From positions 1 to 16,700 of the forward strand of contig JBHHYR010000070.1 in the NCBI GenBank assembly GCA_046757585.1: a stretch of 16,700 nucleotides of DNA, written 5' to 3'. The notes under the pieces were generated by a model, which saw nothing but the letters and a program-made list of their open reading frames with translations, was not told the DNA's origin and ran no database searches. Made by a program: the position numbers and the translations under genes. The stretch is from JBHHYR01 sp046757585 (GTDB lineage: Bacteria > Desulfobacterota > Binatia > HRBIN30). Position 1 is the first letter of the stretch. Each line of letters opens with the position of its first letter. Positions 7,385 through 14,254 of the stretch are shown in pieces.

Positions 7385-8977
7385 CTATTGTAGCCGGATC
7401 AGCTGTGCGGACACGATGTTGGGCAGCCTGCGGAGTTTCTCGATCACGGCGTCGGGAATCTCGTTGTCGACGTGCATCAGCGAAATCGCCATGCCGCCGA
7501 TCCGCTCACGTCCGAGCTCGAGGCGAGCGATGTTGATCTTGGCCTCCCCAAGGAGTGTGCCGATCGCGCCCACTACCCCCGGAACATCGCGATTCTGGAA
7601 TAGCAGGATGAAGCCTTCCGGATCCGCATCCAAGAAGAAGTCGTTGATCCGAACCAAACGGATGACATGTTGCCCGAACACAGCGCCGGCGGCGATGCTG
7701 ACACCCTTGTCACCGCGCACAGTGACGGTGACCAAGTTCAAGAACCCCCTCGGTTTGCTGGTCGTTGATTCGACCACTTTGATTCCGCGCTCGCGTGCAA
7801 TGGCGGGGGCATTGACGTAGTTGACGACGTGGGAGGCCAGCATGCGGCCGAGCAGGCCGCACAACACCGCAGGAGTCAGAGCCTTGACGTCGTAGTCCGC
7901 TACCTCGCCGGCATACTCAATGGCGAGCTCGCGCGGCGCCGCAGCGAACAGCTGCGCCTGCAGACTGCCAAGCTTTTCGCACAGCCTCAGATACGGGCCA
8001 AGGACCTCGAGCAACTCCGGGCTGATTGAGGGAACGTTGACAGCGTCCTGGATGACATCGTCCGTCAGGTAGTTGACGATCTGCTGGGCAATCGCGATGG
8101 CGACATTCGTCTGCGCCTCGTCCGTCGCGGCACCGAGGTGGGGGGTGCAAATCACCTGATCCAACTTGATCAGGGGATGATCAGGGGGCGGCGGTTCCCG
8201 GCTGAAGACATCGAGGGCGGCCCCTGCAACTTTCCCTTCGCGGATCGCCGCCGCCAGAGCTTCCTCCTCGACGATGCCGCCGCGGGCGCAGTTGATGACG
8301 CGCACTCCCTGCCGCATCTTGGCGCAAGCGTCTGCTCCGACGAGACCCCGAGTCTCCGGTGTCAGCGGCGTATGGACGCTGATGAAGTCGGCACGGGCGT
8401 ACAGCTCATCCAAATTCACCAGCTCCACACCCAGACGCTGCGCCCGTTCCGGCGAAATGAAGGGATCGTAGGCGATGACGTGCATCTTGAGGGCCAGCGC
8501 TCGCTCTGCCACGAGGCTGCCGATGTTGCCAATGCCAATGATGCCCAGGGTCTTGTTGTAGACTTCCGAACCTGTAAACCGACCCTTCTCCCATTTGCCG
8601 CTCTTCATGGAGGCGGTGGCTTGGGGAATCGATCGCGCCAGGGATAGCATCATGCTGATCGCATGTTCGGCGGTGGTAATGTTGTTGCCGGCCGGCGTGT
8701 TCATGACCACCACACCCTTTTTCGTGGCGGCCTCCACGTCAATATTGTCCACACCTATGCCCGCCCGCCCGATGACCCGCAGGTTGGCGGCAGCGTCGAT
8801 GACTTCCGCGGTGACCCGGGAACCGCTGCGGATGATCAACCCGTGATAGGGAGGAATTCGGGCAGCGAGTTCATGCGGTGTCAGACCAGTAGTCTCGTCC
8901 ACCTCGATTGCCGGCGCTGCCCGCAGGATGTCCATGCCGGCAGCCGCGAGCTTGTCACTGACCAGGACTCGGAACAT
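7385..8977 (-). CDS. serA: D-3-phosphoglycerate dehydrogenase, long ACT-containing form
   Basis: SerA oxidises 3-phosphoglycerate to 3-phosphohydroxypyruvate with NAD, opening the phosphorylated serine pathway. The 530 residues match the long form: catalytic and nucleotide-binding halves (1-310), an allosteric substrate-binding domain (about 315-450) and a C-terminal ACT domain (about 455-530), where serine usually inhibits. The Rossmann loop GIGNIG is at 148-153. The catalytic triad is R232 (ARGGIV), E261 (REPPPP) and H280 (TPHLGAAT). Only three bases separate it from the aminotransferase stop, and its GGAG ribosome site overlaps that stop codon, so the two are translationally coupled. The aminotransferase would supply the next reaction. 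No serB phosphatase is in the window. Confidence 0.97.
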   Translation of the reverse strand: MFRVLVSDKLAAAGMDILRAAPAIEVDETTGLTPHELAARIPPYHGLIIRSGSRVTAEVIDAAANLRVIGRAGIGVDNIDVEAATKKGVVVMNTPAGNNITTAEHAISMMLSLARSIPQATASMKSGKWEKGRFTGSEVYNKTLGIIGIGNIGSLVAERALALKMHVIAYDPFISPERAQRLGVELVNLDELYARADFISVHTPLTPETRGLVGADACAKMRQGVRVINCARGGIVEEEALAAAIREGKVAGAALDVFSREPPPPDHPLIKLDQVICTPHLGAATDEAQTNVAIAIAQQIVNYLTDDVIQDAVNVPSISPELLEVLGPYLRLCEKLGSLQAQLFAAAPRELAIEYAGEVADYDVKALTPAVLCGLLGRMLASHVVNYVNAPAIARERGIKVVESTTSKPRGFLNLVTVTVRGDKGVSIAAGAVFGQHVIRLVRINDFFLDADPEGFILLFQNRDVPGVVGAIGTLLGEAKINIARLELGRERIGGMAISLMHVDNEIPDAVIEKLRRLPNIVSAQLIRLQ

Positions 8978-8980
8978 TGG

Positions 8981-10129
8981 TTACTCCGGTAGGGCGCCCA
9001 CAAGCGCTTGCTGGGCCGCTCCGACCCCACGCCCGAGGGGCACCTCGTGGCCAAAACGGCAGAGGGCCATTTCGAGGGCTGCAATCGCTGTGACCACGTC
9101 GAACGCCCCCATGTGGCCCAGGTGGGCGATGCGTACGATCTTGCCCTTGAGCTGTTCCTGTCCGCCGGCAAACGTCACCCCCATGCGGTCGCGCAGGTAG
9201 GCAACCAGCTTCGTCCCGTCGATGCCGGGCGGGGTCAAGATCCCCGTTAGAGCGGGGCTTGGTGCCTCGGGAGCGACCAGCTGCAGGCCGAGCGCGGTCG
9301 CCGCCGCGCGGGTTGCTGCTGCCAGGCGGGCATGGCGTTCGAAGACACGTGGAATCCCCTCTTCTTGAATCATGGCCAGCGCCTCGCGCAGTCCGACAAT
9401 CAGTGAAATGGCGGGCGTCCAAGCGGTCGTGTCCCGCGCCTGGCTCTCGCGCTCTCTGGCGAAATCAAAATAGAAGCGTGGCAACGCTGCTCCCTTCACC
9501 CGCTGCCAGGCACGGCTGCTCAAGGCGACGAACGCCAGCCCCGGGGGTAGCATCAGCGCCTTTTGGGAGCCGGTGATCAACACGTCAATTCCCCAGCGAT
9601 CCATGGGGACGTCGAACACCCCGACGGCGGTAATCCCGTCAACGATCAGCAGGACGTCGCGCACGCGTGTCAGTGAGGCAATGGCTTCAACCGGATGCAC
9701 AGCCGCGGTTGACGTCTCGCTGGCTTGCAACAGTACTGCCCGGATGCCGGGCCGCCGTTCGAGGAGCCGCCGCACATCCTCGACCTTGGCACTTCGTCCC
9801 CATGGGACACGCAGTTCGGTGACCGTGAGACCGTGTGCACCGGCGATCTTGGACCAGCGTTCTCCGAACTTCCCGCCGTTGACCACCAGCACTTCGTCCC
9901 CGGCGGAAAACAGGTTGGTGACCGCCCCCTCCATCGCCCCCGTACCGGAGGCAGCAAGGATGAGCACGTCCTCCGCCGTCTGGAAGAGCGCTTGGAGGCC
10001 GCGCTTGGCCTCGGCGAAGATTTGGCTGAACTGCGGTGTCCGATGGTGAATGAGCGGCTGCGCCATGGCGAGGAGCACCCGCGGCGGCACGGGTGTGGGC
10101 CCCGGAGCGAGGAGATAGCTCTTGATCAC
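8981..10129 (-). CDS. Class V pyridoxal-phosphate aminotransferase (AGXT/serine-pyruvate type)
   Basis: This fold-type I aminotransferase belongs to the alanine-glyoxylate/serine-pyruvate family (382 residues). The N-terminus LLAPGPTPVPPRVLLAMAQPLIHHRTPQF is typical. The PLP Asp is in LLIVDGITAVG (D164) and the Schiff-base lysine in ITGSQKALMLPPGL (K190). Beside serA, the likely role is transamination of phosphohydroxypyruvate, in place of the absent SerC. Glyoxylate or hydroxypyruvate transamination is also possible. The start is a GTG at 10129: GAGG lies about 8 bases upstream, and VIKSYLLAPGPTP is the family N-terminus. Reading from 10210 would translate the riboswitch terminator and is rejected. 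It is the first gene of the operon with serA and purA and is regulated by the ZTP riboswitch immediately upstream. Confidence 0.93.
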   Translation of the reverse strand: MIKSYLLAPGPTPVPPRVLLAMAQPLIHHRTPQFSQIFAEAKRGLQALFQTAEDVLILAASGTGAMEGAVTNLFSAGDEVLVVNGGKFGERWSKIAGAHGLTVTELRVPWGRSAKVEDVRRLLERRPGIRAVLLQASETSTAAVHPVEAIASLTRVRDVLLIVDGITAVGVFDVPMDRWGIDVLITGSQKALMLPPGLAFVALSSRAWQRVKGAALPRFYFDFARERESQARDTTAWTPAISLIVGLREALAMIQEEGIPRVFERHARLAAATRAAATALGLQLVAPEAPSPALTGILTPPGIDGTKLVAYLRDRMGVTFAGGQEQLKGKIVRIAHLGHMGAFDVVTAIAALEMALCRFGHEVPLGRGVGAAQQALVGALPE

Positions 10130-10147
10130 GTGGGTTTCCTCGTCGGC

Positions 10148-10186
10148 AAAAAAAAGCCTGAACCTCTCCGATTCAGAGGCCCAGGC
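10148..10186 (-). terminator. Intrinsic terminator, expression platform of the ZTP riboswitch
   Basis: On the minus strand GCCT-GGG-CCTCT, a 7-base loop, AGAGG-TTC-AGGC fold into a hairpin with a 3x3 internal loop, followed at once by eight T. Its GCCT arm lies inside the conserved CGCCTGGGC of the aptamer (10179-10187). Ligand-bound aptamer and terminator therefore exclude each other. The T run ends 18 bases before the GTG start of the aminotransferase, and the ribosome site lies between. Confidence 0.9.
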
Positions 10187-10255
10187 GTTCGGCCTGCTGA
10201 AGGCCAGCACTCCCTCGTGGTTGATTCCACGTTGCGCCAGTCGTGCAGACCCAAC
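10179..10255 (-). promoter_or_regulatory. ZTP (pfl) riboswitch aptamer
   Basis: The minus strand carries the hallmark blocks of the pfl/ZTP aptamer in order. P1 5' strand is GGGTCTGCAC (10243-10252), then the junction GACTGGCGCAAC with the invariant CTGGCG. P2 is GTGG-AATCAA-CCAC (10217-10230), followed by GAGGGA, then P1 3' strand GTGCTGGCCT (10201-10210). After a short linker comes the diagnostic CGCCTGGGC (10179-10187). GGCG (10235-10238) can pair with CGCC (10184-10187) as the pseudoknot. The family senses ZMP/ZTP, which build up when 10-formyl-THF limits purine synthesis, and usually switches one-carbon and purine genes on. Here the controlled genes are aminotransferase, serA and purA. 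The promoter sits just upstream and the terminator overlaps the 3' end. The match was made by eye against the family consensus. Confidence 0.88.
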
Positions 10256-10267
10256 AGTCTGGGCGTA

Positions 10268-10296
10268 GCCTTAGCCGATCGCCACGGCCCTGTCAA
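10268..10296 (-). promoter_or_regulatory. Sigma70-like promoter of the riboswitch-controlled operon
   Basis: A perfect TTGACA (10291-10296) is followed by a 17-base spacer and TAAGGC (10268-10273). Transcription would start near 10261, only a few bases before the first paired bases of the ZTP aptamer, exactly where a riboswitch promoter is expected. The weak -10 is partly offset by the consensus -35. Confidence 0.7.
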
Positions 10297-10312
10297 CCGA
10301 TCGCGACCCCGC

Positions 10313-10332
10313 GCACTGTCCTCGGACAGTGC
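10313..10332. repeat. Perfect 20-bp palindrome downstream of folE
   Basis: GCACTGTCCTCGGACAGTGC is a perfect palindrome; as RNA the central bases form the loop. It lies 30 bp past the folE stop and 16 bp upstream of the -35 of the riboswitch operon. It has no U tract. It may be a folE 3' hairpin or an operator for the next promoter. Confidence 0.6.
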
Positions 10333-10361
10333 CCGCCCCCGCAGCGTGAGGTTTCGCAAGA

Positions 10362-10931
10362 TCAACGCGCATGGTTGCTGTTCACCAGGGTCATGAATTC
10401 CTGACGGGTCTCTTGGTGGCTGCGGAAGACCCCTAGCATAGCACTGGTTACGACGACTGAGTTTTGTTTCTCGACGCCGCGCATGCGCATGCACAGGTGC
10501 TCGGCACGCAAGACGACACCCACGCCCAACGGATCCAGTCCGTCCATGAGCATGTTCGCGATCTGCGTTGTGAGCCGTTCCTGAACTTGCAGGCGGCGCG
10601 AATAGACCTCTACCAGCCGCGCCAGCTTGCTGATTCCGACGATGCGGTGCTTCGGAATGTAAGCAATGTCGGCGGTACCGAAAAACGGGAGAAGGTGATG
10701 CTCGCACATCGAGAAGAAATCGACGTCTTTGAGGACGATCATTTCGGAGTAGTCTTCAACGAACAGCGCACGGTTGATGACCTCCCTCGGATTCTGCACG
10801 TACCCTTTTGTCAGAAACGCGAGCGCCCGAGCGACGCGCTCGGGGGTCTTATCCAAGCCCTCACGTGTCGCGTCCTCGCCAAGCAGGGTCAGGATCTCAG
10901 TCACCGCTCTTTCAATCGAGGCTTCACCCAT
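10362..10931 (-). CDS. folE: GTP cyclohydrolase I
   Basis: FolE converts GTP to 7,8-dihydroneopterin triphosphate, the entry to tetrahydrofolate and also to queuosine. The 189-residue length is typical. The zinc ligands C76 and H79 (in SMCEHHLLPF) and C147 (in AEHLCMRMRG) are present. So are GLDKTPERVARA, YIPKHRIVGISKLARLVEVYSRRLQVQERLT and the C-terminal FMTLV. The ATG at 10931 has no strong ribosome site. The gene follows the homoserine kinase by 70 bp on the same strand and may be read with it. It precedes the ZTP-riboswitch operon. QueE, which acts later on the queuosine route from the same product, lies about 2.5 kb upstream in a separate cluster; QueC and QueD are not in view. Confidence 0.97.
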   Translation of the reverse strand: MGEASIERAVTEILTLLGEDATREGLDKTPERVARALAFLTKGYVQNPREVINRALFVEDYSEMIVLKDVDFFSMCEHHLLPFFGTADIAYIPKHRIVGISKLARLVEVYSRRLQVQERLTTQIANMLMDGLDPLGVGVVLRAEHLCMRMRGVEKQNSVVVTSAMLGVFRSHQETRQEFMTLVNSNHAR

Positions 10932-11001
10932 GATGACAGGATCTTAACGGAAACGGCCGTGGCTGCAAGCAGGAGTTCGGCGGCGAACCCCGCAGGCCAG
11001 A

Positions 11002-12039
11002 TTACCGTCCGCTGCGCTTCTCCACGGCTTTGACGCGCTGGTATTTGCGGTAGTCGTACCCGGTGGCCATGGCCATGAGAATAGGTTCCATGCCACCCGG
11101 GCGTTCCCGCCGGAGAATGCGGAGGCGTTCGTAGAAATCCTGGAAGTCTTTGTTGATGCGCTGACGCTCGGCCACCGGGTTGAGGAAGAAATCACGCAAG
11201 CGGGTCACCGTGAAGCGGAAGGCGGAAAAGCGTAGCTCGTTGGGGAAGGCGTCCCATTCCGCCAGCGACAACGTGCGCAACGCCTCGTATCCTGCAATCA
11301 GTGCCTCAAACTTCTTGAGCGAATACCGGCCTTCCTCGAAACAAAGGGCGTTCACGGCAGTGGCAAGGTCGAATATGAACTTTCCCCGGCACGCGGCCTC
11401 AAAATCCAACACCGCGACCACCTTCTCGCCCTTGAACTTGATGTTGTCGTGGAACAGATCCCCATGAATGATTCCCTTCGGGAGCTTTCCTTCCAGGTAA
11501 TGCGTGAGGTACTCGACCTCTTCATCCAACGTTCGGATGATTCGCTTGAAGTAATGGGGCAGCCGGCCGCGGGCGTCGAGGTACACCTCTTCAACCCGCT
11601 CGAATGCAAACCGGTTGTCAATCCCCTTCTTATACGCTTTCCCAATCAGATGCAGATCGGCCAAGACGCGTCCGACGTTCTCCAGCCGGCCTGGTGTCAG
11701 GTCCGCGGGTTCCACGAAATGACCGTCAATGTAACGGTACACGGACAGCAATTTTCCATCCCGCTCGCGGTACTGCCGGCCGCGCCTGTCACTTAGCGGC
11801 ATAGGGCAGGGGAACCCATGCTTCCGCAAGAAGACCAGGAGGTCCAGCTCGCGCTTCACCTCCATCTCGCTCTTCACCTCGTCGATTTTGACGAGGAACT
11901 TGCCCTTGGTAGTCTCGACCAAGTAAAGTGTGTTGACCGATCCTTCCGGAACCTCACGGGTGGCAGTGACCCGCGGCAGTCCGTAGTCTGCGGCGATTTC
12001 GTTGAACTCCCGCTTGAGAATCCTGGTGTATACTGCCAT
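11002..12039 (-). CDS. thrB: Type II homoserine kinase (choline-kinase-like fold)
   Basis: This 345-residue protein has the aminoglycoside/choline kinase fold. Its N-terminus MAVYTRILKREFNEIAADYGL is characteristic of ThrB type II, the non-GHMP homoserine kinase that phosphorylates homoserine for threonine synthesis. An ATP-binding lysine is seen in KFLVKIDE (K51). The catalytic loop is IIHGDLFHDNIKF (HGDLFHDN at 192-199), and the metal-binding Asp is in VLDFEAAC (D212). Related small-molecule kinases share these motifs, so homoserine specificity rests on the N-terminal signature and overall similarity. No threonine-pathway neighbours are in view. A promoter candidate lies at 12103-12130 with a perfect inverted repeat touching its -10. 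The ATG at 12039 has only weak ribosome-site support. Confidence 0.85.
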   Translation of the reverse strand: MAVYTRILKREFNEIAADYGLPRVTATREVPEGSVNTLYLVETTKGKFLVKIDEVKSEMEVKRELDLLVFLRKHGFPCPMPLSDRRGRQYRERDGKLLSVYRYIDGHFVEPADLTPGRLENVGRVLADLHLIGKAYKKGIDNRFAFERVEEVYLDARGRLPHYFKRIIRTLDEEVEYLTHYLEGKLPKGIIHGDLFHDNIKFKGEKVVAVLDFEAACRGKFIFDLATAVNALCFEEGRYSLKKFEALIAGYEALRTLSLAEWDAFPNELRFSAFRFTVTRLRDFFLNPVAERQRINKDFQDFYERLRILRRERPGGMEPILMAMATGYDYRKYQRVKAVEKRSGR

Positions 12040-12091
12040 TCTGCGCTTTGTCAGTGTCTTCGACTCTCTAGGCCACCGATTTTATAACAGA

Positions 12092-12130
12092 ATCACGACG
12101 TGATACTACATCGATCCCGGGAATTGTCAA
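12092..12130 (-). promoter_or_regulatory. Candidate promoter with overlapping inverted repeat upstream of thrB
   Basis: The minus strand has TTGACA (12125-12130), a 16-base spacer and TAGTAT (12103-12108), which matches TATAAT at four positions. The perfect inverted repeat ATCACG-A-CGTGAT (12092-12104) overlaps the edge of the -10 and covers the expected start site, a classic place for a repressor. No regulator can be named. Confidence 0.5.
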
Positions 12131-12211
12131 GCACAATGTTCCCGCCGCCAGCCATACGTCTGATAACACACGGGGGCCATATCGTACTTTGGATCAGACC
12201 CCTCCCATAAT

Positions 12212-12225
12212 TGAGATGCATCTCA
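12212..12225. repeat. Perfect 14-bp palindrome in the thrB-icd gap
   Basis: TGAGATGCATCTCA is perfectly self-complementary and sits in the AT-richer 420-bp interval between the isocitrate dehydrogenase stop and thrB, about 80 bp upstream of the candidate thrB -35. It has the size and symmetry of a dimeric repressor site. Apart from this, the promoter above and a doubtful small frame at 12299-12442, I see nothing in 12131-12459. Confidence 0.4.
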
Positions 12226-12459
12226 CCCGCTTATTCTACCGGTGCTGTTGATGTAACACGCAGGATAACCATTTCTTTGTTCGGTCCTCCACCAGCGGTT
12301 AGTCAGGCTTCTGAAGCAACAGCGCCACATCGCCGACAGCCGTAGCGTCAGACGCGTGCACAAATATAAGGCACGACGTCCGGCTGCACGCCAGACAACG
12401 GTGCTCTGAGTGTTCTGGCTGCTCCGCAGGAGTAGGCGGCATATCCAGAGCGGCCAACG

Positions 12460-13479
12460 TCAGGGTTTGAGAATCCGAATGATAGCGCGCGTCATTTCCG
12501 CTGTTGACGCATGGCCCCCGAGGTCCCGTGTCCGATAACGGTTCATCCCCACAACGGTCTGCACAGCAGCCTGGATACGCGACGCCAGTCGGTCCTTGCC
12601 CAAATGTCGGAGCATCAAGACCGCAGAGAGAATCGCTGCCGCGGGGTCTGCGAGGTTCTTCCCGGCGATGTCCGGTGCTGTGCCGTGGACGGCCTCGAAA
12701 ATCGCGTAACGTGATCCCAGATTGGCCCCTGGCACCACACCTAATCCGCCGACCAGGCCAGCACACAGGTCGGAGATGATGTCGCCGTACAGGTTTTCGA
12801 GTAGCAGAACATCGAACTGGGCCGGCTTGCGCACGAGCTGCATGCAGGCGTTGTCGACGATCATCTCCTCGTATTTGATGTGGGGGTATCGCTTGGCCAC
12901 CTGCCGGGCGCACGATAGGAAGAGTCCGTCCGATACCTTCATGATGTTGGCCTTGTGGACTGCGGTGACCTTTCGCCGCTTCTTGCGTTCCGCGTAGGCG
13001 AAGGCGAACTTGGCGATTCGCCGCGAGGCCTTGGCTGTGATGACCTTGACGCTTTCGACCACGCCCGGGGCAATACGATGCTCGATCCCTGCATAAAGAT
13101 CTTCGGTGTTTTCCCGAATCACGACCAGGTCGACCCCTTCGAACGCTGACTTGATACCGGGCAGGTTGCGGATTGGCCGCACATTGGCGTACAGATCGAA
13201 AAACTTGCGCAGCGCGACATTGACGCTGCGAAAGCCGGCGCGCCCGACACGGGTTGCCACGGGGCCCTTGAGGGCGACGTGGTTTTTTCGGATCGAACGA
13301 ATTAGCTCGTCGGGAATGGGGGTCCCGCTTGCTTTTACAGCGGCCGCACCAGCGACCTGCCGATCCCAGTCAATATTGACACCGGCGGCGGCCACCACTT
13401 CCGTGGCAGCTCGAATCACCTCGGGGCCGACGCCATCTCCTTCGATGAGCGTCACGCGGTGTTCCCATCGCTGTGGCAT
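12460..13479 (-). CDS. NAD-type isocitrate dehydrogenase (IDH/IPMDH family)
   Basis: This beta-decarboxylating dehydrogenase (339 residues) should oxidise isocitrate to 2-oxoglutarate in the TCA cycle. It shows LIEGDGVGPEV, ALKGPVATRVGRAGFRSVNVALRKFFDLYANVRP, IRENTEDLYAGIEH, the lysine in VHKANIMK and the metal-binding aspartates in IVDNACMQLV and ENLYGDIISD. The cofactor segment is HGTAPDIAGKNLADP. The S-x-N-V-x-L-R-K stretch and the YAGIEH motif favour isocitrate over isopropylmalate. The short length and cofactor segment suggest NAD dependence. Homoisocitrate or isopropylmalate activity cannot be fully excluded. The ATG at 13479 is preferred; a GTG directly before it (13482) is the alternative. 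It starts 10 bp after the queE stop, so it is the last gene of the glycerate kinase-queE-icd set. Confidence 0.9.
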   Translation of the reverse strand: MPQRWEHRVTLIEGDGVGPEVIRAATEVVAAAGVNIDWDRQVAGAAAVKASGTPIPDELIRSIRKNHVALKGPVATRVGRAGFRSVNVALRKFFDLYANVRPIRNLPGIKSAFEGVDLVVIRENTEDLYAGIEHRIAPGVVESVKVITAKASRRIAKFAFAYAERKKRRKVTAVHKANIMKVSDGLFLSCARQVAKRYPHIKYEEMIVDNACMQLVRKPAQFDVLLLENLYGDIISDLCAGLVGGLGVVPGANLGSRYAIFEAVHGTAPDIAGKNLADPAAAILSAVLMLRHLGKDRLASRIQAAVQTVVGMNRYRTRDLGGHASTAEMTRAIIRILKP

Positions 13480-13489
13480 CACATCCGGC

Positions 13490-14230
13490 CTAGCGTAAGC
13501 CCAAGGCCTTGTGGATCTGCGGCAGCACGCGGATGGCGTCTAGCTGACGCCTGGCGAGCACGTACAGGTGCGTGAGCCGTTGACTGTCAATCAGGGGGCG
13601 GCCTGCAACGTCCACGATCGGCTGCATGAACGTCGGAACAGCGGGCCTGATCGGTGCGAGCAAGGTTGCAGCCCGCTCAACGTCTTGATCCGTAGTGGTC
13701 TGATCCACGAGGAGCTTCGCATAGAGATCCTTGGCGCGCGACAAGCGCAGGAATTCCGCGTGCGCCTCCCACAGTGGCTTTTCGCCAGTGTTGGAAGGCA
13801 GTTTAACGTCCATGCTAATGACGTTCACCAGAGGCAAAAGGTCGGGCAACCGATGCGGCAGGGCACCGCTGGTTTCCAGGAGGATCCACACGGGAAATCT
13901 GCCCGCACGCAGGAAAGCAGAGAGGAACTCGGACTGCGTCAGGGGTTCCCCTCCGGTCAGCGCAATCGCGTCGATCGGTGCTTCGTGCCTCAGCAATCTC
14001 TCAATTTGTTGTGCCAGATCGATCGCAGAGACCGGGTTGGGGTAGCGTTGCCTGCCGCCGCCCCTGCCGTGGAGCGTGTATCCCCGTGTGCGTTCCAGGC
14101 TGCCCGGCGTATCGCAATAGCGGCAACGTAGATTGCATCCGGCCATCCGAATGAACAGGTGCCTTTGCCCCACATATGCACCCTCACCCTGGAACGAGAC
14201 GAATATTTCAGACAGATAGCCCGGCTTCAC
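13490..14230 (-). CDS. queE: 7-carboxy-7-deazaguanine synthase, radical SAM
   Basis: QueE uses S-adenosylmethionine and a [4Fe-4S] cluster to contract 6-carboxytetrahydropterin to 7-carboxy-7-deazaguanine for queuosine. The N-terminus LSEIFVSFQGEGAYVGQRHLFIRMAGCNLRCRYCDT is diagnostic, with cluster cysteines C32, C36 and C39 in a CxxxCxxC motif. TGGEPL follows, then LETSGALP and SMDVKLP. The product is 247 residues from the GTG at 14230, which has AAGGG about 8 bases upstream; a GTG at 14248 has no ribosome site. It lies about 24 bp after the glycerate kinase stop and 10 bp before isocitrate dehydrogenase. No queC or queD is nearby, so its position within a central-metabolism operon is not functionally explained. 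Confidence 0.95.
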   Translation of the reverse strand: MKPGYLSEIFVSFQGEGAYVGQRHLFIRMAGCNLRCRYCDTPGSLERTRGYTLHGRGGGRQRYPNPVSAIDLAQQIERLLRHEAPIDAIALTGGEPLTQSEFLSAFLRAGRFPVWILLETSGALPHRLPDLLPLVNVISMDVKLPSNTGEKPLWEAHAEFLRLSRAKDLYAKLLVDQTTTDQDVERAATLLAPIRPAVPTFMQPIVDVAGRPLIDSQRLTHLYVLARRQLDAIRVLPQIHKALGLR

Positions 14231-14254
14231 ACTTCGCCCTTGTAACACAGTGTT

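Noticed and set aside
5930..7393. Open frame of 487 codons on the plus strand
   Set aside because: It is antisense to purA, whose protein is unmistakable; high GC keeps the opposite frame open.
10130..10210. Upstream extension of the aminotransferase by 27 codons
   Set aside because: This stretch is the riboswitch terminator and 3' aptamer; the GTG at 10129 has its own ribosome site and gives the family N-terminus.
12443..12913. Long minus-strand frame overlapping isocitrate dehydrogenase
   Set aside because: It is an out-of-frame shadow of the dehydrogenase; only its tail beyond the icd stop was kept as a low-interest observation.
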